Source of the DNA: Deltaproteobacteria bacterium
GTDB lineage: Bacteria; Desulfobacterota; Desulfobulbia; Desulfobulbales; JAGXFP01
DNA: 64,000 bases
Assembly: GCA_020056965.1 (NCBI GenBank)
Contig: JAGVGT010000047.1
Span: 1 to 64,000 of the forward strand
Direction: 5' to 3'
Made by a program: the position numbers and the translations under genes. Positions 26,611 to 36,209 of the stretch are shown one piece after another. The notes below the pieces were generated by a model. The model ran no database searches. It was given only the letters and a program-made list of their open reading frames with translations, and was not told the origin of the DNA. The first letter of the stretch is position 1. The number at the start of each line of letters is the position of its first letter.

Positions 26611-26745
26611 CGCGGGTCTCCTGACCGGTAAGGTCGGAAAAAGGGTAGTTATTCAAGAGCATGGACTGGACAATATAGCCAATTACGGACCGTGAACAAA
26701 GGGCAAAATTGCCGGGCCGGGGAAAAAGAGTGAAGGCGAACATAT

Positions 26746-26876
26746 AGGCTGAAGACCGAAGGTACAACAACAGCCTCAGCCCCTATACCTTTCCCGGCTG
26801 TCCCTTCAGTCTTAAGCCTGCTTTTTTGTACCTTCAGCCTTCAGTCTTCAGCCTGCTCTTTTCAGCCTTCGGCCTG
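26746..26876. repeat. CTGAAG-type inverted repeat block after the PhoH-like gene
   Basis: AGGCTGAAGACCGAAGGTACAA at the left is answered by TTGTACCTTCAGCCTTCAGTC at the right, then further CTTCAGCC units up to 26876. The same heptad-like units occur at 8711-8739, 36318-36350 and 36520-36547. Located just past the stop of the minus-strand PhoH-like gene. Confidence 0.65.
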
Positions 26877-26880
26877 TCTT

Positions 26881-28197
26881 CTACAGATAACTGGCCGCCG
26901 CCCCCGCCAGGGTACTGCGCTCGCTCTTTAAGAGGGTGATATGGCCATGCAGAGCCAGTTCGCGCATCCGTTCCACCGTGTAGGTCAGACCGTTGCTGCT
27001 GGAGTCCAGATAGGGGTTGTCGATCTGGTAGGGGTCGCCGGTCAGCACCACCTTGGTGCCCTCGCCGGCCCGGCTGACGATGGTCTTGACCTCGTGGGGG
27101 GTGAGATTCTGGGCCTCGTCAACGATCACGTACTGGTGGGGAATCGAGCGACCCCGGATGTAGGTAAGGGCCTCCAATTCGATAACGTTATCGTGCATCA
27201 GCTTCTCCACCTTCTGCTTGACCGTCTGCTCCCCGGCTTCGCCCGCCCTGCGACCGGTGGGTCCGAGCAGGAAGGTCAGGTTATCGAAGATCGGCTGCAT
27301 CCAGTGGGCCAGCTTCTCGTCCTTGTCGCCGGGCAGGAAGCCGATGTCCTTGCCCATGGGGATGATCGGCCGCGAGACCAGGATCCGGTCATAACGCTTT
27401 AAATTGATGGTGGCCTCTAGGGCGGCGGCCAGGGCCAGCAGGGTCTTGCCGGTGCCGGCCTGGCCGACCATGGTCACCAGCAGGATCTCCGGGTCAAGAA
27501 GCAGTTCCAGGGCCATGCGCTGCTCCTTATTGCGGGGCTTGAGACCGTAGGCCTCGTTGTAGTCGGGCAGGAGCGGCACCAGACGACCGTCACCCTTGCT
27601 GCGGGAAAGGGCGGAGTGCTTCTCGTTTGTCTCGTCGATCAGCAAGACAAACTCATTGGGCGAGGTGGCGCAACTGGCGACCTGCAACTCCTTCTCCTTG
27701 TAAAGGTGGTCGATCTGCGCCCCGGAAACCTTGATTTCACAATGGCCGGAGAAGAGTTCGTCGAAGTTGACCTTCTGCTTCTCGAAGTCCTGCACCTCAA
27801 TACCCAGGGAGTCGGCCTTGAGGCGGGCGTTGATGTCCTTGGAGACGAAGATCACCGTCTTCCCCTGCTTGGCCAGGGTGTAGGCCACCCCGAGGATGCG
27901 GTTATCGGCCTTGTGCATGTCGAGGCCGTGGTCAAGCAATTCCTTCTCGTAATAGATCATCAGGGAACCGCCGTTGTCCATCTTCACCCCCACGCCCAGG
28001 TGACCACGCTCCCGCAGATGGTCCAGGCTCCGGATCACCTGCCGGGCATTCCTGGCCAACTCGTTGTTCAGGGACTTGAAGGTGTCGAGCTCTTCGATGA
28101 CCGACATGGGCAGGACCACCACGTTATCGCCGAAAGAGTTGATGGAATCGGCATTGTGCAACAGGACGTTGGTGTCCAGCACGAAATATTTTTGCAT
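26881..28197 (-). CDS. PIN-PhoH fusion ATPase (YlaK/PhoH2-like)
   Basis: 438 aa. N-terminal PIN ribonuclease-like domain (residues 1-130: YFVLDTNVLLHNADSI, with acidic residues continuing in VFVSKDINARLKAD). C-terminal PhoH ATPase (about 225-438): Walker A GQAGTGKTLLALA, Walker B YVIVDEAQNLTPHE, and VVLTGDPYQIDNP. PhoH2-type proteins are RNA helicase-ribonucleases in the cytoplasm. It is at the head of the minus-strand haem/Fe-S run and divergent from nadE, but a repeat block separates it from the radical SAM gene. Confidence 0.92.
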   Translation of the reverse strand: MQKYFVLDTNVLLHNADSINSFGDNVVVLPMSVIEELDTFKSLNNELARNARQVIRSLDHLRERGHLGVGVKMDNGGSLMIYYEKELLDHGLDMHKADNRILGVAYTLAKQGKTVIFVSKDINARLKADSLGIEVQDFEKQKVNFDELFSGHCEIKVSGAQIDHLYKEKELQVASCATSPNEFVLLIDETNEKHSALSRSKGDGRLVPLLPDYNEAYGLKPRNKEQRMALELLLDPEILLVTMVGQAGTGKTLLALAAALEATINLKRYDRILVSRPIIPMGKDIGFLPGDKDEKLAHWMQPIFDNLTFLLGPTGRRAGEAGEQTVKQKVEKLMHDNVIELEALTYIRGRSIPHQYVIVDEAQNLTPHEVKTIVSRAGEGTKVVLTGDPYQIDNPYLDSSSNGLTYTVERMRELALHGHITLLKSERSTLAGAAASYL

Positions 28198-28405
28198 GAA
28201 TTCTCCCGATCGAATTACTGGTGATTTTACCGCTTAAAGCGCACTCCCCCAGCCGCACCCTGGTGCAAATTAGTAACACATCCTCGTTCCGGCAAGTAAA
28301 AATAATCCCCGGGGCCAGGGGTTCAAAACAGCGATGGGACCGGAAAAATCAACCGCCCCCGGATTTTCCCTGCTTTTTTTGCACCATTGCTTTAGATTGT
28401 TGAGC

Positions 28406-30070
28406 ATGAAGATCGCCTTAATCCAGATCAATCCCCATATCGGCAACTTCCGGGGCAACTGCGACAAAATCGCCCGCGGGGCCGAACAGGCCCGGGAAGG
28501 CGGCTGCGACCTGGCCATCTTTCCGGAACTGGCGATCAGCGGCTATCCTCCGCAGGACCTGCTGGAGCGCCCCTCTTTCATTAACGATCACGACCGGGCC
28601 CTGCACGACTTGGTCTCCCGGGTTAAAGGCATCGGGGTGATGGTCGGCGCCATCACCAGACACACCGCCAAGACCGGCAAGCAACTGCACAACAGCTGCG
28701 TGCTCTTCGAAAACGGCGCCATTCTTGCCTCGGCCCACAAGCAACTCCTACCCTCCTACGACGTCTTCGACGAGACCCGCTACTTCGAGCCGGGCGGGCC
28801 TGGCGTACCGGTCTACTATAAAGGGTTGAACCTGGTAATGACCGTTTGCGAGGACATCTGGAACGACAAGGACATCGCCGACCGCCAGCTCTACGCCGTC
28901 GATCCGGTCGCCGATCTCCTGGCCAGCCCGGCCGGCGGCGCCGATCTGTTGATCAACATCGCCGCCTCCCCCTTCCGGATCGGCAAGGCCGCCGTCAAGC
29001 ACCAGATTTTCAGAAATATCGCCAACAAGTACGACCTGCCGATCATCTACGTCAACCAGGTGGGCGGCCAGGACTCGCTGCTCTTCGACGGTCACAGCCT
29101 GGCCATGGATCGGTTCGGCCGCACCCTGGCGGTGGCCGGCGGTTTCCGGGAAGAAATCCTGATCATCGACAGCAACACCCTCAAAAAGGGGGTGGAAAAG
29201 GAACCGCCCTTCCCCCCTGAGGACGAACTGCCGGCCGTCTACGAGGCCCTAGTCATGGGCACCCGCGACTATGTCCACAAGTGCGGTTTTAAGGGCGGCA
29301 TCGTCGGCCTCTCCGGCGGCATCGATTCGGCCCTCACCGCCGCCATCGCCTGCGATGCCTTAGGGTCGGAGAATGTCTCGGGCGTCGCCCTGCCCTCGCC
29401 TTACAGCTCGCAGGAAAGCATCGACGACGCCCGCCAGCTGGCCGCCAATCTGGGGATCAAGCTGGAGGTAATTCCCATCACCTTCATCTTCCAGGCCCAA
29501 CTCAAGACCCTGTTGCCGATCCTCGGCGAACTGGACCATGGCCCTACCGAACAGAACATCCAGGCCCGCATCCGCGGCAACATCCTGATGGCCCTGTCCA
29601 ATCGACGCGGCACCATGTTGCTTTCCACCGGCAACAAGTCGGAGATGGCGGTGGGCTACTGCACCCTTTACGGCGACATGAGCGGTGGGCTGGCAGTGAT
29701 CGCCGACGTACCCAAGATGATGGTCTACGCCCTCGCCCGTTATGTGAACCGGGAACGAGAGATCATCCCCAACCGCACCCTGGAAAAACCGCCCAGCGCC
29801 GAACTGGCTCCCAACCAGAAGGACCAGGATGACCTGCCCCCCTACGAGATTCTCGACCAGATTTTAAGGCTCTGGCTGGAAGAAAACCTGAGCGGGGCCG
29901 AGATCATCGCCCGGGGCCTCGACGCCGCCACCGTCCACGACGTGATCCGCCGGATCAAGACCAACGAGTACAAGCGCAAACAGGCCCCCCTGGGACTGAA
30001 AGTCACCAGCAAGGCCTTCGGCTACGGCCGGCGCTACCCCAACGCTGAGGGCTACCGGGAGGGGAAGTAA
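28406..30070 (+). CDS. nadE: Glutamine-dependent NAD+ synthetase
   Basis: 554 aa from the ATG at 28406; the longer frame has no ribosome site. The N-terminal nitrilase-type glutaminase has the Glu-Lys-Cys triad (FPELAISGYPPQDLL; HKQLLPSYDVFDE; VCEDIWND). The C-terminal synthetase has the P-loop GLSGGIDSALTAAIA (about residue 300) and STGNKSEMAVGYCTLYGD. It makes NAD+ from deamido-NAD+, ATP and glutamine. Its TAA overlaps the ATG of the following cytochrome gene (TAATG), so the two are translationally coupled. Confidence 0.95.
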   Translation: MKIALIQINPHIGNFRGNCDKIARGAEQAREGGCDLAIFPELAISGYPPQDLLERPSFINDHDRALHDLVSRVKGIGVMVGAITRHTAKTGKQLHNSCVLFENGAILASAHKQLLPSYDVFDETRYFEPGGPGVPVYYKGLNLVMTVCEDIWNDKDIADRQLYAVDPVADLLASPAGGADLLINIAASPFRIGKAAVKHQIFRNIANKYDLPIIYVNQVGGQDSLLFDGHSLAMDRFGRTLAVAGGFREEILIIDSNTLKKGVEKEPPFPPEDELPAVYEALVMGTRDYVHKCGFKGGIVGLSGGIDSALTAAIACDALGSENVSGVALPSPYSSQESIDDARQLAANLGIKLEVIPITFIFQAQLKTLLPILGELDHGPTEQNIQARIRGNILMALSNRRGTMLLSTGNKSEMAVGYCTLYGDMSGGLAVIADVPKMMVYALARYVNREREIIPNRTLEKPPSAELAPNQKDQDDLPPYEILDQILRLWLEENLSGAEIIARGLDAATVHDVIRRIKTNEYKRKQAPLGLKVTSKAFGYGRRYPNAEGYREGK

Positions 30071-31770
30071 TGTCTTCCCGACTCACCCTGCTGCTTCTGC
30101 TGCTGATAGTTTTCGGCCTCTTGCTCCGGGAAAACCTCGCCAAACGCCCCGACCAACTCTACCAGCTCACCGACGGCCGGATCGACATGTGCCTCTCCTG
30201 CCATCAGGAGCGGCTGGACGCCGGCCACGACGCCAAGGTCCTGGGCTGCGCGGTCTGCCACCTGGGCGACCCGCTGGCCACGGTTAAAGAGAAGGCCCAC
30301 CTCGGCATCGTTAAAAACCCCGGCGACCTGCGGGTGGTTGACCGAACCTGCGGCCTGGAAGGCTGTCACGCCATCGACGTGCCAAAACTCAAGAACGCCT
30401 TGATGGCCACCAACCGGGGGATCATCGCCACCATGCGCTACTACTGGGGCGAGACCCCCGACCAGAACAGCGACCTGTCGGTGGAGGAACTGCTGAAGAG
30501 CGACCAGAACTCCCTGTCCCTGGATTACTACCGCAAGCTCTGCGGCAGTTGCCATCTCTGGAAACAGAAAAATGACCTGGCCGGCGGCCCCGCCTATTAC
30601 AACGAAAAAGGCGGCGGCTGCACAGCCTGCCATGCCATCAAAGGGACCCCAGCCGAAGGCGTTGACCCGGCCAAGATCCATCCGCTGATCAGCAAGAAGG
30701 TCCCCACCGAGAACTGCGTCCGCTGCCACAACCGCAGCGGCCGGATCGGCCTCTCCTACCAGGGGCTCTGCGAGTCGGAGGGCTACGGGGCTCCCATCAA
30801 GGAGGGACAGCGGGCGGGGAAGCAGCTGGCCGATGGCCGCTTCGTCCTGGAACTGGAGGACGACATCCACCACCGCCAGGGTATGAGCTGTATCGACTGC
30901 CATACCCGGGAAGAGATCATGGGCGACGGCAGCCGCTACGCCCATTACGAGGAACAGCTGGAGATCAGTTGCGCCACCTGCCACAGCTCCAAACCCGGCA
31001 CCACCAGGAGGAACCGGCCCCTCAACAACCTGGTGCAGGAGGGCGGCAACTTTCTTCTAGTCTCCAAACTGGACGGCAAAAAACACCCTCTGCACCGGCC
31101 CAAGGCCGGGACCTGCGACTATCCCGGCCACCACCGGCTGACCTGCGAGGCCTGCCACTCCAGCTGGGCTCCCCAGTGCTACGGCTGCCATGTCAAGCTG
31201 GACAAACGCGAAACCCACTTGGACAAACTCACCGGCCAGGAAACCCCGGGCTGGTGGGAGGAAGGGCGCACCTCCTTGCGTTACGAAAAGCCGACCCTGG
31301 CGATCTGGGGCGGCGAGGTGGTGATCGTCACCCCCGGCTGCCAGGACATCGTCACCGTCATCGACGCCAGCGGTAAAACCGAAAAGCAGTTCAACTCCCT
31401 GACCATGGCCGCCTTAAACCCGCACACCATCCAGAAGGGCAGCCGCACCTGCCCGGACTGCCATACCTCCGGCAAGACCGTGGGGCTGGGCGAGGGCACC
31501 CTCTGGCGCGAAAAAGGCCAATGGCGCTTCACCCCCCAGAGTCAGGGCCTGGCGACCGGTGCCGGCCCCACCCCGCCGCTCGACGCCTACGTGGATCTCA
31601 CCGGCAAACCCCTGCAGAAAAGCGCCCGGGCCAATTTAAGGCCCTTCAACGGGGAGGAACTGCAAAGAATCCTGCGGGTCGGACTCTGCCTGGAATGCCA
31701 CCAAGCCCTGGACGACCGGGCCTGGCGCGGCTATCGGCCCACCACCACCTGTCCGGTTTACCGGGAATAA
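30070..31770 (+). CDS. Membrane-anchored or periplasmic 12-haem c-type cytochrome
   Basis: 566 aa. An N-terminal hydrophobic segment (about residues 5-20) serves as signal or anchor. Eleven CxxCH motifs are visible (CLSCH, CAVCH, CGSCH, CTACH, CVRCH, CIDCH, CATCH, CEACH, CYGCH, CPDCH, CLECH) and one CX4CH (CGLEGCH). The CX4CH haem site is uncommon and recalls the atypical sites of tetrahaem c3 proteins. Between the haem clusters lies a beta-rich part (VVIVTPGCQDIVTVIDASG). It should carry electrons in the periplasm. The start overlaps the nadE stop. No quinol oxidase or outer-membrane conduit gene is next to it. Confidence 0.88.
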   Translation: MSSRLTLLLLLLIVFGLLLRENLAKRPDQLYQLTDGRIDMCLSCHQERLDAGHDAKVLGCAVCHLGDPLATVKEKAHLGIVKNPGDLRVVDRTCGLEGCHAIDVPKLKNALMATNRGIIATMRYYWGETPDQNSDLSVEELLKSDQNSLSLDYYRKLCGSCHLWKQKNDLAGGPAYYNEKGGGCTACHAIKGTPAEGVDPAKIHPLISKKVPTENCVRCHNRSGRIGLSYQGLCESEGYGAPIKEGQRAGKQLADGRFVLELEDDIHHRQGMSCIDCHTREEIMGDGSRYAHYEEQLEISCATCHSSKPGTTRRNRPLNNLVQEGGNFLLVSKLDGKKHPLHRPKAGTCDYPGHHRLTCEACHSSWAPQCYGCHVKLDKRETHLDKLTGQETPGWWEEGRTSLRYEKPTLAIWGGEVVIVTPGCQDIVTVIDASGKTEKQFNSLTMAALNPHTIQKGSRTCPDCHTSGKTVGLGEGTLWREKGQWRFTPQSQGLATGAGPTPPLDAYVDLTGKPLQKSARANLRPFNGEELQRILRVGLCLECHQALDDRAWRGYRPTTTCPVYRE

Positions 31771-31834
31771 ACCCAGGCTCGACCAACAGCTCGGGACGAC
31801 AATGACAATATTTAAATAAATAATTTTTTACTGC

Positions 31835-31865
31835 TTGACAACAAACTTTCCCTTTGTGCTATGCT
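31835..31865 (+). promoter_or_regulatory. Sigma-70-type promoter with extended -10
   Basis: TTGACA at 31835-31840, a 19-base spacer, and TATGCT at 31860-31865 preceded by TGC (extended -10). No gene starts downstream; the predicted transcript runs into the terminator at 31970. Confidence 0.6.
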
Positions 31866-31871
31866 CTCGCT

Positions 31872-31970
31872 AAAGGGTAAAAAAATCCCCCCCCGATTTT
31901 TTTATCTTTCCTCCTAGACAAGCCGGCCAACCTCACACGCACCCGTGGAAGTTGGCCGGCGTCTTTTTTT
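31872..31970 (+). ncRNA. Candidate small RNA of about 100 nt
   Basis: The predicted start is about 7 bases after the -10 box. A weak first hairpin is formed by A7TC and GAT7 around a C7 loop (31879-31903). An unpaired stretch contains UUCCUCCU (31908-31915), complementary to ribosome-binding sites. A strong final stem (GCCGGCCAAC / GTTGGCCGGC, 31922-31960) is followed by a T tract. It lies between two convergent genes. An attenuator or plain terminator of the cytochrome operon is the alternative. Confidence 0.5.
31922..31970 (+). terminator. Rho-independent terminator
   Basis: Ten-base GC-rich perfect stem with a 19-base loop, followed by GTCTTTTTTT. It ends the candidate small RNA and would also stop read-through from the cytochrome gene. 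Confidence 0.85.
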
Positions 31971-32036
31971 ACCGCCCTCATCCGACTCCCGCCGGACCCC
32001 GCAATAAAAATCAGCACCAGCCGGACTAGTCGCGGA

Positions 32037-34340
32037 CTACCGCCCCACAACCTGCCTGAGAACCTTGACCAGTTCTTCCAGTTGATAAGGCTTGGCCACC
32101 CGCCCCAAAAAACCGTGGCCGGCGAAATCGGCCATAACCGGGTCGTTGCAATAGCCGCTGGAGACAATGGCCCTGGCCCCGGGGTCAACCTCCAGGATCC
32201 TGGCCATGGCCTCCCTGCCCCCCATGCCACCGGGAATGGTGAGATCCATGATCAGGCAGCCATAACGCTCACCCCTGGCCATGGAGTCGCTGTACTCCCG
32301 TACGGCCTCACGACCTTCAGCGACGGCAACCGGGCGGTAGCCCTCCTGGCTGAGCAGTTCGCTCAGCAGTTCCCGGATCTCCGGGTCGTCGTCCATGATC
32401 AAGATTCGGCCGCCCCGGTGCTCGCCAACCGCAACTTCTCCGGTTTCCTCGGGCAACGGCAGGGGGCCGACCACCTCGACCTTCAGGGCCGGCAGATAGA
32501 TGGTGAAGACGGTGCCCTCTCCCAACCGGGAATCGACCAGCAGAAAACCGCCGTGCCGGCTGACGATGGAATGGACCGTGGCCAACCCCAGTCCGGAACC
32601 GGTGGGTTTGGTGGAGAAGTACGGGTCGAAGATGATCGTTAGATTCGCCTCATCGATGCCCACGCCGGTATCGGTGATGGTGGCCCGGAGATAGTTGCCT
32701 GGTTTGACCGCTCCCCCTTCGCCTTCGCCGACTTCGCAGTTGCCCAGCCCCACCACCAAAGTGCCGCCGTCCGGCATGGCCTGGGCGGCGTTGATGATCA
32801 GGTTGTCGAAGACCTGGTGCATCTGGGCACTGTCCACCTCCACCGGCCAGAGATGCTCCTCGATCTGGAAGGTCGCCGCCACATTGGATCCGCGCAGATT
32901 GAATTCCGCCGAATCCCTGAGCAGATCGGCAATGGCGGTGACCTTCTTGAGGGGCGCCCCGCCCTTGGCGAAGGTCAGGAGTTGCCCGGTCAACTCCCGG
33001 GCCCGCAGGATCGCCTTTTCGGTGGAATCAAGCCGTTCCAGGAGCTTCTCCCGCTTGTCCACCGCCAGTCGGGCCAGTGAGAGGTTGTTCATCACCGCCG
33101 TCAGGATATTATTGAAATCGTGGGCGATGCCGCCGGCCAAGATCCCCACCGACTCCAGCTTCTGGATCCTGGCCATCTCCGCCTCGGCGCGGAGTTTGTC
33201 GGTGATGTCCTGGAAAACCACAATGGCCCCGACCACCTCTTTTTTGCGATCATAAATGGGCGAAACGCTGTAGCCAATCTGCCGCTCCCAGCCGTCACTG
33301 GCAACCAGGACCGCCCGCCCCCCCAGCTCTTCCCCAAGTTCCAGCCTTAAAACCCGGGAGACCGGGTCAATGGTGAGGCGCCGGTCGTGCTCATCGGAGA
33401 AATGCAGGACTTCCCCGACCGGGCGCCCCGCCGCCTGTTGCTGGGACCAACCGGTCAACCTCTGGGCCGTGTCGTTGATCAGCACCACCCGGCCCCGGAC
33501 ATCGGCCGCGACCACCCCGTCAACAATGCTCTTCAAGGTAACCAGCAGCCGCTCCTTCTCCTCGGCCAGGGCCTCCTCAATGGCCTTCAGCTCGGAAACA
33601 TCCTGGAAACTCTCGACGATGCCGGCGATCCGCCCCTCCTCGTCGCGGTACGGTCGGGCGGTGACCATGAAGGAAACCTCGGAACCGTCACTATTGATCT
33701 TCTTCGACTCGCAAACCACCTCCCCGGCCCCGGCCATGATCTGCTTAAAGGGGCAACTCCGGGTCTGGCAGGTCGAGCCCGGCCGCGACTCGTAACATTT
33801 CTGGACTACCCCGTCGGCGGGCTGGCCGAAGATTCGCCAGTAAATCTGGTTGGCGCTGACGATCTCCTGGCGGTTGTTGGTGATGCAGATCGGGATGGAG
33901 TTGTTGAAGACGTTCTCCAGCTGCACCTTGGATTTTCGCAGCTCCTGGCTGACCGCCTCGCGTTCGCGCACCTCCTCGGCCAGTTCGCGGTTACGTTCCA
34001 CCAGCTGGGCATTGGCGACGGCGGCCTCGTCCTGCATGGCGTTCAGTCGGCGGACGGTATAGCCGGAAACCTTGACGAACAGGTAAACAAAAACCGCCCC
34101 ACCCATGAGGATCAGCCCGACCAGTAGTTCGATGGGGAAGTTCAGTCCACCGGCGATCAGGATGACGAAGACCAGATAGCCCAGATCAAAGAAGATCATG
34201 AACATGGTCATCATCAGCCAGCGGCCGCGTAATTCCGCCGGGACCTCGCGCTTGAGCCGCATCCCCCCGGCGATGGCGCCGCTCAGCAGAGCGATGCCGA
34301 GAAAGACCATGATGATGGAGCAGATTGTGATCGGGGACAT
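32037..34340 (-). CDS. Membrane-bound hybrid histidine kinase with two PAS domains and a receiver
   Basis: 767 aa. Three N-terminal TM segments (about 3-25, 42-64, 68-92), a coiled coil to 135, PAS 1 (about 138-255) with an unusual Cys set (CYESRPGSTCQTRSCPF), PAS 2 (260-385), HisKA with the phospho-His in GGIAHDFNNILTAV (about 400), HATPase (NLIINAAQAMP, ITDTGVGID) and a C-terminal receiver with the phospho-Asp in CLIMDLTIPGG and the Lys in AKPYQ. The Cys-rich PAS could bind a metal cluster or sense redox state. No separate response-regulator gene is adjacent, so the output may go through a phosphotransfer protein elsewhere. Confidence 0.92.
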   Translation of the reverse strand: MSPITICSIIMVFLGIALLSGAIAGGMRLKREVPAELRGRWLMMTMFMIFFDLGYLVFVILIAGGLNFPIELLVGLILMGGAVFVYLFVKVSGYTVRRLNAMQDEAAVANAQLVERNRELAEEVREREAVSQELRKSKVQLENVFNNSIPICITNNRQEIVSANQIYWRIFGQPADGVVQKCYESRPGSTCQTRSCPFKQIMAGAGEVVCESKKINSDGSEVSFMVTARPYRDEEGRIAGIVESFQDVSELKAIEEALAEEKERLLVTLKSIVDGVVAADVRGRVVLINDTAQRLTGWSQQQAAGRPVGEVLHFSDEHDRRLTIDPVSRVLRLELGEELGGRAVLVASDGWERQIGYSVSPIYDRKKEVVGAIVVFQDITDKLRAEAEMARIQKLESVGILAGGIAHDFNNILTAVMNNLSLARLAVDKREKLLERLDSTEKAILRARELTGQLLTFAKGGAPLKKVTAIADLLRDSAEFNLRGSNVAATFQIEEHLWPVEVDSAQMHQVFDNLIINAAQAMPDGGTLVVGLGNCEVGEGEGGAVKPGNYLRATITDTGVGIDEANLTIIFDPYFSTKPTGSGLGLATVHSIVSRHGGFLLVDSRLGEGTVFTIYLPALKVEVVGPLPLPEETGEVAVGEHRGGRILIMDDDPEIRELLSELLSQEGYRPVAVAEGREAVREYSDSMARGERYGCLIMDLTIPGGMGGREAMARILEVDPGARAIVSSGYCNDPVMADFAGHGFLGRVAKPYQLEELVKVLRQVVGR

Positions 34341-34529
34341 GTTGGCCTGTAAATTTGCTTACCCGCGACCCAACCTGGCAGAAACCAGGGACGCCGCGCT
34401 AAGACATCTAATTCTTTTATTATATCGAATAGTTAGATGATTAAGCCAGGTTTTTCCGGGGCGCCGCTGAAAAAAGCCGCCCCGGAGTCCCGGGAGGCGT
34501 CATTTCGCGACGGGGACAGACTCGCCGGA

Positions 34530-36209
34530 TCAGGCACAGCCGGTGTAAAGGTAGCGCTTGATCTTGTGGGTGGCGGTCTTGATGAAGGGCTCCTGCCGCT
34601 CGACGATCCTGCTGATCTGGGCGTACTGGGGCAGCTGGGTGTTGACGGTGCGCTGGATATCCTTAAGGATTTCGGAGATATGGCGATGCTTTTCGGACTC
34701 GCTGCGACCGGCGGTTTCCAGATCGAGGTACTCATAGTCGGGAAAGACCGCGGCGACCAGCTTGTCGCCGCTTTCCGTCACCAGCGACTCGGCCACGTAA
34801 ATCGAGCTGTTGAGTTTCTCCTCGATGGCCTCCGGGTAAATGTTCTCCCCATGCGAGAGGACGATCACACTCTTGGAACGGCCGGTGATGAAGAGGTTAT
34901 TGAGGGCGTCAAAGCGCCCCAGGTCACCGGTGGCCAGCCAGCCATCCGAGTCGAGGGTGGCGGCGGTGGCTTCGGGGTTGTTGAAATAGCCCCGCATGAC
35001 GTTGGGCCCCCGGGCCTGAATCTCACCGACGCCGGTGAGCGGATCGGGTCTGACGATGCGGAGCGCCACATTCGGGACCGGCTTGCCGCAGGAACCGGTG
35101 GCAATGGTCGGATCGCCGAAGGGGCCGCCGGAGAGGAGCGGCGCGCACTCGGTGAGGCCGTAGCCGACAATATAAGGAAAGCCGGATTCCTTGAGAAATT
35201 TTTCCACCTCGATGTTCAAGGCGGCCCCGCCGATGGCCATCAGTTGCAACTCACCGCCGAAGAAGTCTTTGAGCCGACCGCCGATCCTGGCCAGAATCCG
35301 CCCCCGGAGCAGCGGGAACTTGAGCAGCAACGGCAGGAACCGGCCGGTGCTGATGGCCGGCAGCACCCGCTTTTTGTAAATCTTCTCCATGATCATCGGC
35401 ACCACGCACATCACGGTCGGTTTTTCAACCTTACAGATCTTGTTCAGCACCGTCGGGGTCGGCCGCTGGTCGCAGTAGACCACCCGCGCCCCCTGGCGGA
35501 TCGGCAGGAGAAAGCCCACCGTAAATTCATAGGTATGCGAGATGGGCAGCACCGAGACAAAAGTCCAGTCGGGGGTGATGTTGACCAGGCCGCTGGCCGA
35601 GTGGACATTGGCGCAGAGGTTGCCGTGGCTGAGCCGCACCGCCTTGGAGTGGCCGGAGGTGCCGGAGGTGTAGATGATGCTGGCCAGATCGTCGCCGGTC
35701 ACCAGCGTTTCCGCGAAATCCAGGCGGCTGCCACCATTGCCGGCGGCCAGGAATTCCGAAAAGGGTACGGTGTCGCTGATCTGCCGGTGGCTGCGGTAGT
35801 CGTCCAAGGTCACCACCATCTCCAGCTTTCCGCCGACCAATTCGCCGATCTTCTCGATCTGCTTTTCGGTGGTAAAGAGCAGCCGAACCCCGGCCTCCGG
35901 GAGGATATGCAAGACGTCCGACTCGGGAAAATCCGGCAAGATCGGCACCACCACCACGCCCAGCCGCACCGCCCCCAGGTAGGCCATGCACCACTGGGGA
36001 GAGTTTTCGGCCAGGATCGCCACCCGGTCACCCTTGGTGAGTCCGAGGGTGGCCAGTTTGGCGGCCACCCGCAGGATCTTGGCCCGGAACTCTTGGTAAG
36101 TCAGGGGCTCCTGGAAGGCGAAGCTCAAGGCCGGCCGATCGCCGAACTTTTCACAGCTGGCGTCAATCAGGGCATTCAGGCTTCCGGCGGGCTGTGGATT
36201 CTGGGGCAT
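34530..36209 (-). CDS. Long-chain fatty-acid-CoA ligase-like AMP-binding protein
   Basis: 559 aa from the ATG at 36209 (AGGAG upstream). ANL superfamily motifs: IIYTSGTSGHSKAVRLSHGN (P-loop), YGLTECAPLLSGG, GDLGRFDALNNLFITGRSK, and the catalytic Lys near the C-terminus (HKIKRYLY). It activates a fatty acid as acyl-AMP and transfers it to CoA. Similar proteins also act as acyl-ACP synthetases. It stands alone on the minus strand, divergent from hisD across a repeat-rich region. Confidence 0.88.
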   Translation of the reverse strand: MPQNPQPAGSLNALIDASCEKFGDRPALSFAFQEPLTYQEFRAKILRVAAKLATLGLTKGDRVAILAENSPQWCMAYLGAVRLGVVVVPILPDFPESDVLHILPEAGVRLLFTTEKQIEKIGELVGGKLEMVVTLDDYRSHRQISDTVPFSEFLAAGNGGSRLDFAETLVTGDDLASIIYTSGTSGHSKAVRLSHGNLCANVHSASGLVNITPDWTFVSVLPISHTYEFTVGFLLPIRQGARVVYCDQRPTPTVLNKICKVEKPTVMCVVPMIMEKIYKKRVLPAISTGRFLPLLLKFPLLRGRILARIGGRLKDFFGGELQLMAIGGAALNIEVEKFLKESGFPYIVGYGLTECAPLLSGGPFGDPTIATGSCGKPVPNVALRIVRPDPLTGVGEIQARGPNVMRGYFNNPEATAATLDSDGWLATGDLGRFDALNNLFITGRSKSVIVLSHGENIYPEAIEEKLNSSIYVAESLVTESGDKLVAAVFPDYEYLDLETAGRSESEKHRHISEILKDIQRTVNTQLPQYAQISRIVERQEPFIKTATHKIKRYLYTGCA

